NCBI GenBank assembly: GCA_023391375.1 | Contig: JAEWBB010000018.1 | Location: 1 to 38,687, forward strand | DNA length: 38,687 nt | Direction of reading: 5' to 3' | DNA from: Pseudomonadota bacterium | GTDB lineage: Bacteria > Pseudomonadota > Alphaproteobacteria > Sphingomonadales > Sphingomonadaceae | Shown here: piece after piece, positions 14,988 to 23,262 of the stretch | How positions within the stretch are numbered: the first letter of the stretch is position 1 | Layout: each line of letters opens with the position of its first letter | Made by a program: the position numbers and the translations under genes | The notes under the pieces: model-generated | What the model was told of the DNA's origin: nothing | Databases searched by the model: none | What the model saw: only the letters and a program-made list of their open reading frames with translations

Positions 14988-17264
14988 ATGCGCCGCACGC
15001 TTTGCACGTTCGCCACGATCGCCTCCGCGATCGCCCTCGCCACCCCGGCCCATGCCCAGGCGACGGGCGACACCGACACGCCGCAGGCCGACGCGCAGGA
15101 CGGTCTGAAGGACATCGTCGTGACCGCGCAGCGCCGCAGCGAGAACCTGCAGGACATTCCGCTGTCGGTCGCGACCGTCGACGACGAGACGCTAGCCGCC
15201 ATCAATTCGGGCGGCACCGACGTGCGCGGCCTGTCGGGCCGCGTGCCGAGCCTCAACATCGAGTCGAGCTACGGCCGCACCTTCCCGCGCTTCTACATCC
15301 GCGGCCTCGGCAACACCGACTTCGACCTCAACGCCTCGCAACCGGTGAGCTTCGTCTATGACGACGTGGTCCTCGAGAACCCGATCCTGAAGGGCTTCCC
15401 GGCGTTCGACATCGACCGGGTCGAAGTGCTTCGCGGGCCGCAGGGCACCCTGTTCGGCCGCAACACGCCGGCCGGCATCGTCAAGATGGACAGCGTTCAC
15501 CCGGGCGAAGGCCGCAGCTACGCCAAGGTTTCGGTCGGCAGCTACATGACGGTCAACGCCGAAGGCGCGCTCGACGCCCGCCTGTCGGACGGCCTGTCGG
15601 TCCGCCTGTCGGGCCTGTGGCAGCACCGCAACGACTGGATCGACAATGTCACCGTCCCCGGGAAGCACGACCTCGAAGGCTATAACGACAAGGCGCTGCG
15701 CCTGCAGATGCAATATGCGCCGGACAAGCAGCTGACCGTCCGTCTCGTTGCCCAGCTCCGCGACTATGACGGCGACGCCCGCGTGTTCCGCGCCAACGCC
15801 ATCAAGCCGGGCACCAACGACCTGGTCGGCCTCGACGGCGGCAAGTTCGAGCGCGACGAGGTCGCGACCGACGGCATCAACTTCCAGAAGCTGAAGACCC
15901 AGAACATTGGCGCCACCATTTCCTACGACTTCGGCCCGGTGACCGCCACGTCGGTCACCAGCTACTGGCGCGGCAAGTACGACAGTCGCGGCGACGTCGA
16001 CGGCGGTTTCGGCTGCGTGTTCTGCGGCCCGGGCTTCACCGACAACAGCTACCCCGGCCCGATCGCCTTCGCGGCGCAGAGCCAGGACCTGGTGCCGAGC
16101 CTCGACCAGTTCACCCAGGAACTGCGTTTCGCGTCGAACAATACGGTCGGCCTCGGCTACCAGGCGGGCGTGTTCCTCTTCAACGAGAAGCTGGACGTCG
16201 GCAGCGTCGATTTCGCCAACCCGCAGGACACCGCGCCCGACGCCATCGCCTACCAGCGCCAGGACAGCGACGCGTGGGGCTTCTTCGGCTCGCTCAACTA
16301 CAAGACGACCAGCGGCCTGACGCTGCAGGCGGGTGCCCGCCTCAACCATGACGAGCGCGACTTCAAGGCGTCGCGCCCGTTCGATACCCGTCCGGCCTTC
16401 CTCGGCTTCGGCGGCCCGGTCGAAGAAAAGACCACCCGCGTGCGTGACACGGTGCTGACCTGGGACGCCAGCGCGATCCAGGAAGTCAGCGACGCCGTCA
16501 ACGTCTACGCCCGCGTCGCCAAGGGCTACCGCGCGCCGTCGATCCAGGGCCGCCTGCTGTACGGCCGTGACCTCTCGGTTGCCGACAGCGAGACGACCAT
16601 GTCGTACGAGGCCGGCATCAAGACCGTTCTGTGGGACCGCAAGCTGCGCTTCAACCTGACCGGCTACATGTTCAACACCAAGGACCTGCAGCTGACCGCG
16701 GTCGGCGGCACCAACAACTTCACCACCCTGCTCAACGCGGACAAGGTGAAGGGGTCGGGCGTCGAGGCCGAGCTCCAGGCGCGACCGGTCCGCGGCCTGA
16801 CGCTGACCGGCGGCGTCAGCTACAACCACACCAAGATCGTCGATCCGAACGCGTTCGTCGCGGGCTGCGCGGCGGCCTGCACCGTGCTCGACCCGGAACG
16901 CGCCGGTAGCCCGGGCATCTATTCGATCGACGGCAATTCGCTGCCGCAGTCGCCGAAGTGGACGGTCAACTGGACGGCCGGTTACGAACATCCGGTCGGC
17001 AACGGCGCGGTCTATGTCTTCACCGACTGGTACCACCGCTCGCGCGTGCACTTCTTCCTGTATGACTCGGTCGAGTTCAGCGACGACCAGCAGACGGAAG
17101 GCGGGCTTCGCGTCGGCTACAAGACCGACCGCTTCGACATCGCCGCGTTCGGCCGCAACATCACCAACGATGCCAGCGCGGTCAGCGGTATCGACTTCAA
17201 CAACCTGACCGCGATGGTCAACGAACCGCGCATCCTGGGCGTCGAACTGGGTGTGAAGTTCTAA
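14988..17264 (+). CDS. TonB-dependent outer-membrane receptor
   Basis: A 758-residue outer-membrane active transporter. The signal peptide (residues 1-23, ending AHA) is followed by an acidic linker and the plug domain, which opens with DIVVTAQRRSENLQDIP and has FYIRGLG and VEVLRGPQGTLFGRNTPAG. The barrel ends in a terminal phenylalanine after GVELGVKF, as expected for BAM-dependent insertion. The start at 14988 has AAAGG nine bases upstream; the in-frame GTG at 14949 would put extra residues before the signal peptide. The plug is the type common in sphingomonads, where such receptors take up diverse siderophores, glycans or peptides. Substrate cannot be read from sequence. Extracellular loops carry a CVFC and a CAAAC, possible disulfides. 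A strong terminator separates it from pip. Confidence 0.95.
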   Translation: MRRTLCTFATIASAIALATPAHAQATGDTDTPQADAQDGLKDIVVTAQRRSENLQDIPLSVATVDDETLAAINSGGTDVRGLSGRVPSLNIESSYGRTFPRFYIRGLGNTDFDLNASQPVSFVYDDVVLENPILKGFPAFDIDRVEVLRGPQGTLFGRNTPAGIVKMDSVHPGEGRSYAKVSVGSYMTVNAEGALDARLSDGLSVRLSGLWQHRNDWIDNVTVPGKHDLEGYNDKALRLQMQYAPDKQLTVRLVAQLRDYDGDARVFRANAIKPGTNDLVGLDGGKFERDEVATDGINFQKLKTQNIGATISYDFGPVTATSVTSYWRGKYDSRGDVDGGFGCVFCGPGFTDNSYPGPIAFAAQSQDLVPSLDQFTQELRFASNNTVGLGYQAGVFLFNEKLDVGSVDFANPQDTAPDAIAYQRQDSDAWGFFGSLNYKTTSGLTLQAGARLNHDERDFKASRPFDTRPAFLGFGGPVEEKTTRVRDTVLTWDASAIQEVSDAVNVYARVAKGYRAPSIQGRLLYGRDLSVADSETTMSYEAGIKTVLWDRKLRFNLTGYMFNTKDLQLTAVGGTNNFTTLLNADKVKGSGVEAELQARPVRGLTLTGGVSYNHTKIVDPNAFVAGCAAACTVLDPERAGSPGIYSIDGNSLPQSPKWTVNWTAGYEHPVGNGAVYVFTDWYHRSRVHFFLYDSVEFSDDQQTEGGLRVGYKTDRFDIAAFGRNITNDASAVSGIDFNNLTAMVNEPRILGVELGVKF

Positions 17265-17285
17265 GCCTTCCCGGGGAGGGTGACG

Positions 17286-17327
17286 AAAGCGGCGGGCAGC
17301 CCTAGGTTGCCCGCCGCTTTTGCTTTT
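17286..17327 (+). terminator. Rho-independent terminator of the TonB-dependent receptor gene
   Basis: A perfect 13-bp stem (17286-17298 pairing with 17308-17320) with a 9-base loop is followed by TTTTGCTTTT-type U-rich sequence. It begins 21 bases after the receptor stop and ends just before the pip ribosome binding site. Confidence 0.9.
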
Positions 17328-17340
17328 CCAGGGGAACATG

Positions 17341-18294
17341 ATGTCCGAGCGCCGCACGCTTTACCCGATCGTCGAACCCTATGCGTCCGGCATGCTCGAC
17401 GTCGGCGACGGCCATTCGCTGTACTGGGAGCGCGTCGGCACGCCGGGCGCCAAGCCGGCGGTGTTCCTCCACGGCGGCCCCGGCGGCGGGATTAGCCCGC
17501 AGCACCGCGGCCAGTGGAACCCGGAAAAATACGACGTGCTGCTGTTCGACCAGCGCGGCGCGGGCAAGTCGACACCCCATGCCGACCTCAACGCCAACAC
17601 GACCTGGGACCTGGTCGCCGACATCGAGCGGCTGCGCGCAATGTGCGGGATCGAGAAGTGGCAGGTATTCGGCGGCAGCTGGGGCTCGACGCTGAGCCTC
17701 GCCTACGCCGAAACGCACCCGGAGCGGGTCAGCGAACTGATCCTGCGCGGGATCTTCCTGTTCGAGCAGCACGAGCTCGACTGGCTCTACACCTACGGTG
17801 CGTCGGAGATTTACCCGGAAGGATTCGAGGAGTTCGTCTCGCTGATCCCGGAGGGCGAGCGCGGCGACATGGTCGAGGCGTATCGCAAGCGGCTGACCAG
17901 TGAAGACGCGGCCGTCCGCCTCGCCGCGGCCAAGACCTGGAGCAAGTGGGAAGGCGTCACCGTCACCCTGCTGCCGGATGAGGCGATGCTAGCGGACTTC
18001 ACCGACGACGAGCATGCCATCGCCATCGCCCGGATCGAGAACCACTATATGGCCAACAAGGGCTGGTTCGAGGAAGGCCAGCTGCTCCGTGACGTCGGCA
18101 AGCTGGCGGGCATCCCGGGCGTCATCGTCCAGGGCCGCCACGACAGCTGTACCCCGCCGAGCGCGGCTTGGAAGCTGAAGAAGGCGTGGCCCGACGTCGA
18201 CCTGCAGATCGTCCCCGACGGCGGCCACCTCTACAGCGAGCCGGGCGTGCTCGACGGCCTCATTCGCGCCACCGATCGGTTCGCCGGCGCCTGA
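17341..18294 (+). CDS. pip: Proline iminopeptidase
   Basis: A 317-residue alpha/beta hydrolase of peptidase family S33 that removes N-terminal proline from peptides, normally in the cytoplasm. The oxyanion segment FLHGGPGGG (about 43-51), the FDQRGAGKS motif, the nucleophile elbow GGSWGS, the acid in GRHDSCTPP and the catalytic histidine in DGGHLYSEPG are all present in order. Two adjacent ATGs (17338 and 17341) are possible; AGGGG lies six bases before the second, which is therefore preferred. No signal peptide is seen. It lies after a terminator, so it is not co-transcribed with the receptor upstream unless by read-through. Confidence 0.95.
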   Translation: MSERRTLYPIVEPYASGMLDVGDGHSLYWERVGTPGAKPAVFLHGGPGGGISPQHRGQWNPEKYDVLLFDQRGAGKSTPHADLNANTTWDLVADIERLRAMCGIEKWQVFGGSWGSTLSLAYAETHPERVSELILRGIFLFEQHELDWLYTYGASEIYPEGFEEFVSLIPEGERGDMVEAYRKRLTSEDAAVRLAAAKTWSKWEGVTVTLLPDEAMLADFTDDEHAIAIARIENHYMANKGWFEEGQLLRDVGKLAGIPGVIVQGRHDSCTPPSAAWKLKKAWPDVDLQIVPDGGHLYSEPGVLDGLIRATDRFAGA

Positions 18295-18305
18295 AGAACG
18301 GAAAT

Positions 18306-18340
18306 GCGGCGCCGGGCCCCTCGAAGGTCCGACGCCGCTT
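18306..18340 (+). terminator. Probable terminator of pip
   Basis: A GC-rich stem, 13 positions per arm with one mismatch and one G-U pair (18306-18318 with 18326-18338), closes a 7-base loop 11 bases after the pip stop. The U-run is very short (CTTGAT), so efficiency is uncertain. Confidence 0.5.
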
Positions 18341-18355
18341 GATACCCGCCCATGT

Positions 18356-18371
18356 CCCCGGAAAACCGGGG
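18356..18371. repeat. Small perfect hairpin in the pip-ligD gap
   Basis: CCCCGG-AAAA-CCGGGG, a 6-bp stem with a tetraloop. No role is assigned; it belongs to a cluster of inverted repeats in this 243-base convergent gap. Confidence 0.5.
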
Positions 18372-18400
18372 AAACCCCTATTTCCCGAAGGAGGAGGGGT

Positions 18401-18442
18401 TGTCCGGCCCATTTGTCGGCGGGTTGACCAATGGGCCGGACA
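18401..18442. repeat. Perfect 13-bp inverted repeat in the pip-ligD gap
   Basis: Bases 18401-18413 and 18430-18442 are exact reverse complements (TGTCCGGCCCATT and its complement) separated by 16 bases. Neither strand has a U-run after the stem, so this is not a standard terminator. It could be a structured RNA, a protein-binding dyad or a remnant of a mobile or repeat element. Confidence 0.6.
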
Positions 18443-18492
18443 GCGTGACCCGGCGTCGACTCGATGCCCCACCGGATTCTTAAATGGTTAAC

Positions 18493-18529
18493 TGATATAA
18501 AATTAACGAGTGCGCAATAGAAACTCGTT
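18493..18529 (-). terminator. Probable terminator of ligD
   Basis: On the minus strand, AACGAGT (18523-18529) and ACTCGTT (18505-18511) pair across an 11-base loop and are followed by the U-rich AATTTTATAT. It begins nine bases after the ligD stop. The stem is only 7 bp, so it may be modest in strength. Confidence 0.55.
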
Positions 18530-18537
18530 GCCCCGCG

Positions 18538-20997
18538 TCAGAGCGGCGGCAAGGCCTGATCGGCCGTTCCCCACCCCTTGAGCGCCTTGGCCCGATCGAT
18601 CAGGCGCGCCGCATCGCGTACGGTGAAGGCGTTGGCGCCGTCGAAGCTGTCCAGTTCCTCCCACGTCACGGGCGCCGCGACCGGCGCACCTTCGCGTGCC
18701 CGGGCACTGTAGGGCATCACTGCCGTCGCCCCGCGCTGGTTGCGCAACCAGTCGAGGAAGATGCGCCCCTTGCGCGCATTCTTGCGAATGTTGGCGGTGA
18801 ACAGGTCCGGCTCGGCCTCCGCCACCGCACGGCTGAAGCGTTCGGCGAAGTCCTTGACCTTGGGCCAGGTCGCCTTGGGCGTCAGCGGCGCGACGACATG
18901 GATGCCCTTGCCGCCCGACAGCATCGGGAAGGTCTCCAGGCCGAGCTCGTTCAACAAGTCGCGGAGGCGCACCGCGGCCCGCTTTACGTCGGCGAAATCG
19001 AGGCCGACATCGGGGTCGAGGTCGAACACTAGGCGGTCGGGCTTCTCGAGCGGCTTCACCCGGCTGCCCCAGCCGTGGAATTCGATCGTCCCCATCTGGA
19101 CGCACTCGAGGAGGCCGGCGGCTTCCTTCACGTAAAGGTAGTCGGCCTTGTCACCGTCATTTTCCACGATCGGGACGTGGAGCACATGCGTGCCCATCGA
19201 ACCGGTGTCGTGCTTCTGGAAAAAGCAATGCTTGCCGCGCCCCTGCGGGCAACGGATCAGCGTCATCGGGCGGTTGGCGAGCGTGTCGAGCAGCAGCGGC
19301 GCGACAGCGGCGTAATAGTCGGCCAGGTCGCCCTTGGTGATGTCGGCGTCGGGAAAGATGACGCGGTCGGCGCTGCTGATTTTGATGCCGATGTCGGCGG
19401 CCGTTGGCAGGCCGACGTCGGCGGTGTGTGCCGCGCGTTCGTGGACGATGTCCTTCGCCGGCTTGTCACTGCGCAGCGCGATGAAGCTGGGGTGGCGCAG
19501 CGTGCCGTTGTCGGTAAACTCGGTGAAGGCCACCTCGCCGACCAGTTGCGGCTTGACCCAGTGCGACGCCTTCGCCGCGGCGCGCGGCACCTCGACCGGC
19601 GCGGCCTTCACTTCGAGCGGCTTCATCGCCTTCTTGATCTCGTCCATCGAGTCCCGGTTGAACCCGGTACCGACCTTGCCGGCATAGGCGAGCTTGCCGC
19701 CTTCGTGGACGGCGAGGTGGAGCGAGCGGAAACCGCGCGCCTTGTCGCTGTCCTGCCAGCCGACGATGACGAATTCCTGCCGCTGGATGCACTTGACCTT
19801 GAGCCACGCCTTGGCGCGCCCGGCGCGGTACGGCGCGTCGGCCTTCTTGGCGATGATCCCCTCGCCGCCTTCGGCGCAGATCGCCTTCAACAGCGCCTCG
19901 CCCTTGTCGGCGACATGGTCGCCGTAAAGTAACGGCGCACGCGCGTCCTCGAGCAGTTCGGCGAGCCGCGCCTTGCGCTTTAGCGTGGACAGCTTGGTGA
20001 TGTCCTTGCCGTCCGCCACGAGCAGGTCGAAGGCGTAAAAGGCCAGGTCGGCATTTCCGCCCTTGAGGCTCGCCTGAAGCTTCTGGAAGTCGGGCTTCCC
20101 GTCATCGCCGAGCGCCACCGCTTCGCCGTCGATCAGGTAGCCGCCAGGCAACTCGCCCGCCGCTTTGACGATCGCCTTGAACTTGTCGCTCCAGTCCTTG
20201 CCGTTGCGCGTCCACGCGGTCGCGGTCCCGCCGCCGGTCGCCAGGAGCAGGCGATAGCCGTCATATTTATATTCATAGATCCAGCCGGAGCCGGTCGGCA
20301 CGGAATCCACCAGTGTCGCCAACTGCGGATCACGGAATTTCGGTGGCGCCACGCCCTTTTTCCCTTTCGATTTGCCGCCCTTCTGGCCGCCGTGGTTCGA
20401 TCTCCACTCGTCCGAACCCGCGGCGATCTCCGCCATCGTCCTGTCCGTCGTCACGCTGGTCGTGCACTCGTCGACCAGCGCGTCACCCTTGTCTTCCCCG
20501 GCGAACTTGTCGGTGACCTTCTTCAGCATCCAGGCCTCGCCCTTCTCGCCAGGCTTGGCCTTCAGGCGGAACATCACCCACTCGCCCTTCATCCGCTCGC
20601 CCTCGAGCGTGAAGTGCAGGTGGCCCTCCTCGATCGTCTTGCGCGGATCCTTGCCCGGCGCGGGGATCCAGCGCCCATGGTCCCACAGCATGACGGTTCC
20701 GCCGCCATATTCGCCCTTCGGAATGGTGCCCTCGAAATCGGCATAATCGAGCGGATGATCTTCGGTCCGCATCGCCAGGCGGTTCGTGCCCGGATCGAGG
20801 CTCGGCCCCTTGGGCACCGCCCAGCTTTTCAGCACACCGTCGAGTTCAAGACGGAAGTCCCAGTGCAGCCGGCTTGCCGCGTGCTTCTGGACGACAAAGC
20901 TGTCGCCCCGCCCCTTCAGCCTGCGTCCCTTCGGTTCGGCCGTCCGCTCGAAGTCGCGCTTGGCATTGTAGGTCTTGATGTCGAGCGCCCTGGCCAT
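18538..20997 (-). CDS. ligD: ATP-dependent DNA ligase D, three-domain
   Basis: An 819-residue end-joining ligase with domain order phosphoesterase - ligase - polymerase. The N-terminal 3'-phosphoesterase domain (about 25-170) has HWDFRLELDG (45-54) and GTIPKGEYGGGTV. The ligase domain (about 220-510) has the adenylated lysine K244 in EYKYDGYR, LIDGEAV and an AWLKVKC motif. The polymerase/primase domain (about 535-819) has the metal-binding FDLDPD, SGGKGIHVV and a later FLDW. It processes and seals broken ends recruited by Ku in bacterial non-homologous end joining. The mycobacterial order (polymerase first) differs; this order is the common proteobacterial one. It starts four bases after the ku stop, so the two form an operon. 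Confidence 0.97.
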   Translation of the reverse strand: MARALDIKTYNAKRDFERTAEPKGRRLKGRGDSFVVQKHAASRLHWDFRLELDGVLKSWAVPKGPSLDPGTNRLAMRTEDHPLDYADFEGTIPKGEYGGGTVMLWDHGRWIPAPGKDPRKTIEEGHLHFTLEGERMKGEWVMFRLKAKPGEKGEAWMLKKVTDKFAGEDKGDALVDECTTSVTTDRTMAEIAAGSDEWRSNHGGQKGGKSKGKKGVAPPKFRDPQLATLVDSVPTGSGWIYEYKYDGYRLLLATGGGTATAWTRNGKDWSDKFKAIVKAAGELPGGYLIDGEAVALGDDGKPDFQKLQASLKGGNADLAFYAFDLLVADGKDITKLSTLKRKARLAELLEDARAPLLYGDHVADKGEALLKAICAEGGEGIIAKKADAPYRAGRAKAWLKVKCIQRQEFVIVGWQDSDKARGFRSLHLAVHEGGKLAYAGKVGTGFNRDSMDEIKKAMKPLEVKAAPVEVPRAAAKASHWVKPQLVGEVAFTEFTDNGTLRHPSFIALRSDKPAKDIVHERAAHTADVGLPTAADIGIKISSADRVIFPDADITKGDLADYYAAVAPLLLDTLANRPMTLIRCPQGRGKHCFFQKHDTGSMGTHVLHVPIVENDGDKADYLYVKEAAGLLECVQMGTIEFHGWGSRVKPLEKPDRLVFDLDPDVGLDFADVKRAAVRLRDLLNELGLETFPMLSGGKGIHVVAPLTPKATWPKVKDFAERFSRAVAEAEPDLFTANIRKNARKGRIFLDWLRNQRGATAVMPYSARAREGAPVAAPVTWEELDSFDGANAFTVRDAARLIDRAKALKGWGTADQALPPL

Positions 20998-21001
20998 GGA
21001 A

Positions 21002-21886
21002 TCAGGCCCTCTTGCGTGCCGGCGTCGCCTTCTTGGCCGGCGCCTTGCGAGCCGCCGCCTTTTTCGCGGCCGGCTTCTTCGCGCCCGTTGCCTTGGGGCT
21101 TTCGCCGATCGACTTCTTCAATGCCGCCATCAGGTCGATGACGTTCGAGCCTTTCGGCACATCGTCGGACGAGCGGTCCTGGATGATGCGCTTGCCCTTC
21201 TTCTTGATCTTCTCGTCGATCAGGCCGCGCAATGCCTCGATATAGCGGTTCTCGAATTCGCCGGCGTCGAAGTCGCCGGCCTTTTTCTCGATCAACGTCT
21301 CGGCCATATCGAGCAGGTCGGCGTCGGGCTTGGCATCGCCGATCTCGCGGAAATAGCTGCCGGCCTTGTGCACCTCGTCGGCGTAGCGCAGCGTCTCCAG
21401 CACCATGCCGCGCCCGCACGGCTTGAGGCTGACGACATATTCCTGCCCGCGCATGGCGAGCTGGCCGATGCCGACCTTCTTTGTCTTTTTGAGCGCGTCG
21501 CGCATCACGACGAACGCCTCTTCTGCCAGGTCGTCCGCCGGCACGACATAATAGGGCTTGTCGTAGTAGATCGGGTCGATGTCGCCGATGTCGACGAACT
21601 GGGTGAGCTCCAGCGTCTTGCGGCTTTCGAGCTTCACCTTCTCGATCTCCTCAGGGTCGAGCAGGACATATTCGCCCTTCTCGACCTCGTAGCCCTTGAG
21701 GATGTCGTCGCGGTCGACCGGGCCGATGCCGGGGACGACCTTTTCGTAGCGCACGCGCTGGCCCGACGGTTCGTGGACCTGGTGGAAGGCGATCGACTTG
21801 CCGGCCTTGGTGGCTGGATAGATTTCGACCGGGATCGAGACCAGCGCGAGCTTGATCTGGCCGCGCCAGGACGGACGTGCAGGCAT
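21002..21886 (-). CDS. ku: Ku DNA end-binding protein
   Basis: A 294-residue bacterial Ku homodimer subunit that rings broken DNA ends and recruits LigD. MPARPSWRGQIKLALVSIPVEIYPAT is the classical Ku start; RVRYEKVVPG, GYEVEKGEYVLLDPEEI, FVDIGDIDPIYYDKPYY and LMAALKKSI follow as in the family. The last 40 residues are a Lys/Ala/Pro-rich tail resembling histone H1, a feature of many bacterial Ku proteins linked to DNA binding. The frame is open to 21979, but the ATG at 21886 has GAGG five bases upstream and gives the standard start. It is first in the ku-ligD operon and divergent from the sigma-factor operon. Confidence 0.96.
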   Translation of the reverse strand: MPARPSWRGQIKLALVSIPVEIYPATKAGKSIAFHQVHEPSGQRVRYEKVVPGIGPVDRDDILKGYEVEKGEYVLLDPEEIEKVKLESRKTLELTQFVDIGDIDPIYYDKPYYVVPADDLAEEAFVVMRDALKKTKKVGIGQLAMRGQEYVVSLKPCGRGMVLETLRYADEVHKAGSYFREIGDAKPDADLLDMAETLIEKKAGDFDAGEFENRYIEALRGLIDEKIKKKGKRIIQDRSSDDVPKGSNVIDLMAALKKSIGESPKATGAKKPAAKKAAARKAPAKKATPARKRA

Positions 21887-21923
21887 TCCTTCCTCACATG
21901 GATTCCGTTGCGAAACCGATTCA

Positions 21924-21947
21924 ATCGTCCGCGCAGGGAGTCGTTCC
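21924..21947 (-). promoter_or_regulatory. Weak candidate ECF-type promoter before ku
   Basis: On the minus strand GGAAC (21943-21947) is followed 15 bases later by CGAT (21924-21927), with an A-rich run just upstream. The EcfG general-stress promoter of alphaproteobacteria is GGAAC, 16-17 bases, CGTT, so this is an imperfect match in both spacing and -10. It is listed because ku genes are stress-controlled in some relatives. Confidence 0.25.
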
Positions 21948-22037
21948 CGCAAAGTTTTTTTGCGTTGGCCCTCATCCAAACGCGTGCTTGCGCCCGTCTA
22001 TGCTTCGACAACATCATCACGACGGGGAGACAAGACC

Positions 22038-22403
22038 ATGGAAGTTGACATCATCATCAGCATCGCGATCGCGGCGGTGCTCCTCACCATCATCATCCAG
22101 ACCGCGCGGATCCTGCGCACCAACTCGCTGCACAAGACGCTGCGGCAGGCGATCAACGCCGGCCAGCCGGTGACTGCCGAACTGGTCGAACAGCTCGACA
22201 CGCCGGCGCGCCCGGGCGATTTCGACCAGCGCGCGGGCTTCGTGCTGGTCGCGCTGGGCGTCGCGGCGATCCTCGCGTCGGCCCTGTCCGGACCGACCTC
22301 CGACAGCTTTCGCGAGATTACCAGCATCGCCCTTTTTCCCCTGCTGGTGGGCGGCGCCCTCCTGCTTCGCCTCCGCCTGAACAAGCGCAACAGCGGCGAG
22401 TGA
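22038..22403 (+). CDS. Small membrane protein, DUF6249-like
   Basis: A 121-residue membrane protein. One hydrophobic helix at residues 5-24 (IIISIAIAAVLLTIIIQTA) is followed by a soluble stretch with a conserved-looking QAINAGQPVTAELVEQLD and RPGDFDQRAGFVLVALGVA. Two further helices lie at about 70-88 and 100-115, then a basic tail. This layout resembles proteins annotated DUF6249, which in my recollection often sit beside ECF sigma factors. GGGGAG lies eight bases before the ATG. Its stop overlaps the GTG start of the sigma gene (GTGA), so the two are translated together. It may sense membrane or periplasmic state for the sigma factor; this is inference. Confidence 0.8.
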   Translation: MEVDIIISIAIAAVLLTIIIQTARILRTNSLHKTLRQAINAGQPVTAELVEQLDTPARPGDFDQRAGFVLVALGVAAILASALSGPTSDSFREITSIALFPLLVGGALLLRLRLNKRNSGE

Positions 22404-22900
22404 ACCGCGACGCCGACCTCGGCGTGGCGAAGCGGGCGGCGAGGGGCGACCTCGCCGCCTTCGCCGTGCTGGTGAAGGACCACCAGTCGGCACTGCGCCG
22501 CTTTTGCCGGCGCCTGGCGGGCGACGAGGGCGACGACATCGCCCAGGACGCGATGGTCAAGGCGTGGAAGGCGATCGGCCAGTATCGCGGCGACGCGGCC
22601 TTTTCGACCTGGCTGCAGCGGATCGCGTTGCGGCTGTTCCTCGACCGGAAGCGGACGGCCACAGCGCCCGAGAATGTCGAGGCGGAACCCGCTCCGCATC
22701 CCGACCAGCGGATCGCCATCGACCGCGCCCTCGCCGCCCTCCCCCCGCGTGAACGGGTGGCCGCCGTGCTGGTCTTCGCCGAAGGGCACAGCCATGGCGA
22801 GGCGGCGGCGTTGATGGACGTGCCGCTCGGCACACTGAAGTCGATCGTGGCCCGGGCCCGCGAACGGCTGCTACCCTTGCTCGACGGAGTGCACCCATGA
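22400..22900 (+). CDS. ECF-type RNA polymerase sigma factor
   Basis: A 166-residue group IV sigma factor. Region 2 (about 10-80) contains RRFCRRLAGDEGDDIAQDAMVKAWKAI and the -10-recognising FSTWLQRIALRLFLDRKR. A short Pro-rich linker leads to region 4 (about 108-160) with LPPRERVAAVLVFAEGHSH and the helix-turn-helix VPLGTLKSIVARARERL. No N-terminal or C-terminal extra domain is present. It starts with GTG inside the stop of the upstream membrane protein gene and its own stop overlaps the next start (ATGA), giving a tightly coupled three-gene operon. Its regulon is unknown; the membrane genes on both sides are the best candidates for control. Confidence 0.92.
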   Translation: MNRDADLGVAKRAARGDLAAFAVLVKDHQSALRRFCRRLAGDEGDDIAQDAMVKAWKAIGQYRGDAAFSTWLQRIALRLFLDRKRTATAPENVEAEPAPHPDQRIAIDRALAALPPRERVAAVLVFAEGHSHGEAAALMDVPLGTLKSIVARARERLLPLLDGVHP

Positions 22901-23205
22901 CCGACGACGACACCAAACTGGCCGCGCTGTTCGCCGAGGGCGCGCCGATCGCGGATGACGGGTTCACGAAGCGCGTGATTGCGCTGGCCGCGCTGGAGGA
23001 CCGTCTGGCGGCGCGCCGTCGCTCGAGCGTCATGCGCATCGCGACCGAGGGCGTGGCGCTGGCGAGCGTGCTGGCCGTCTTCGCCGCACTCGCCCGGCTC
23101 GGCCCGCCGTCCGCCGTCGTCCCGCTGGCCAGTCCGGCGATGGTCGGCCTCATCCTGCTCGGCCTGTGGCTGGTCATCGGGCAGCGAGGCGCCGTGCGGG
23201 CCTGA
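22897..23205 (+). CDS. Small membrane protein, probable anti-sigma factor
   Basis: A 102-residue protein with a soluble N-terminal part (1-45, DDTKLAALFAEGAP, DDGFTKRVIALAALEDRLAARRR) and two hydrophobic helices (about 50-67 and 75-95). A short cytoplasmic helix followed by membrane segments, encoded directly after an ECF sigma gene with ATGA overlap, is the usual shape of a membrane anti-sigma factor. The zinc-binding HxxxCxxC of the ZAS family is absent, so the assignment rests on position and topology. Confidence 0.65.
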   Translation: MTDDDTKLAALFAEGAPIADDGFTKRVIALAALEDRLAARRRSSVMRIATEGVALASVLAVFAALARLGPPSAVVPLASPAMVGLILLGLWLVIGQRGAVRA

Positions 23206-23209
23206 CGTC

Positions 23210-23238
23210 TTGGCGCGGGCGGGCGGCGCCCTTATGCT
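23210..23238 (+). promoter_or_regulatory. Predicted promoter of the 54-residue membrane peptide
   Basis: TTGGCG (23210-23215), 17 bases, TATGCT (23233-23238). It lies just after the anti-sigma-like stop and leaves a short leader containing AGGGG before the ATG at 23263. Confidence 0.5.
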
Positions 23239-23262
23239 CCGCTTCCGAAAAGGGGACCGGAG

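Noticed and set aside
15192..17357. 721-codon minus-strand frame opposite the TonB-dependent receptor
   Set aside because: Antisense shadow of a clear receptor gene; no ribosome binding site or motif.
21943..21947. Calling a confident EcfG promoter before ku
   Set aside because: Only GGAAC matches; the spacing is one base short and the -10 is CGAT rather than CGTT, so it is kept only as a low-confidence site.
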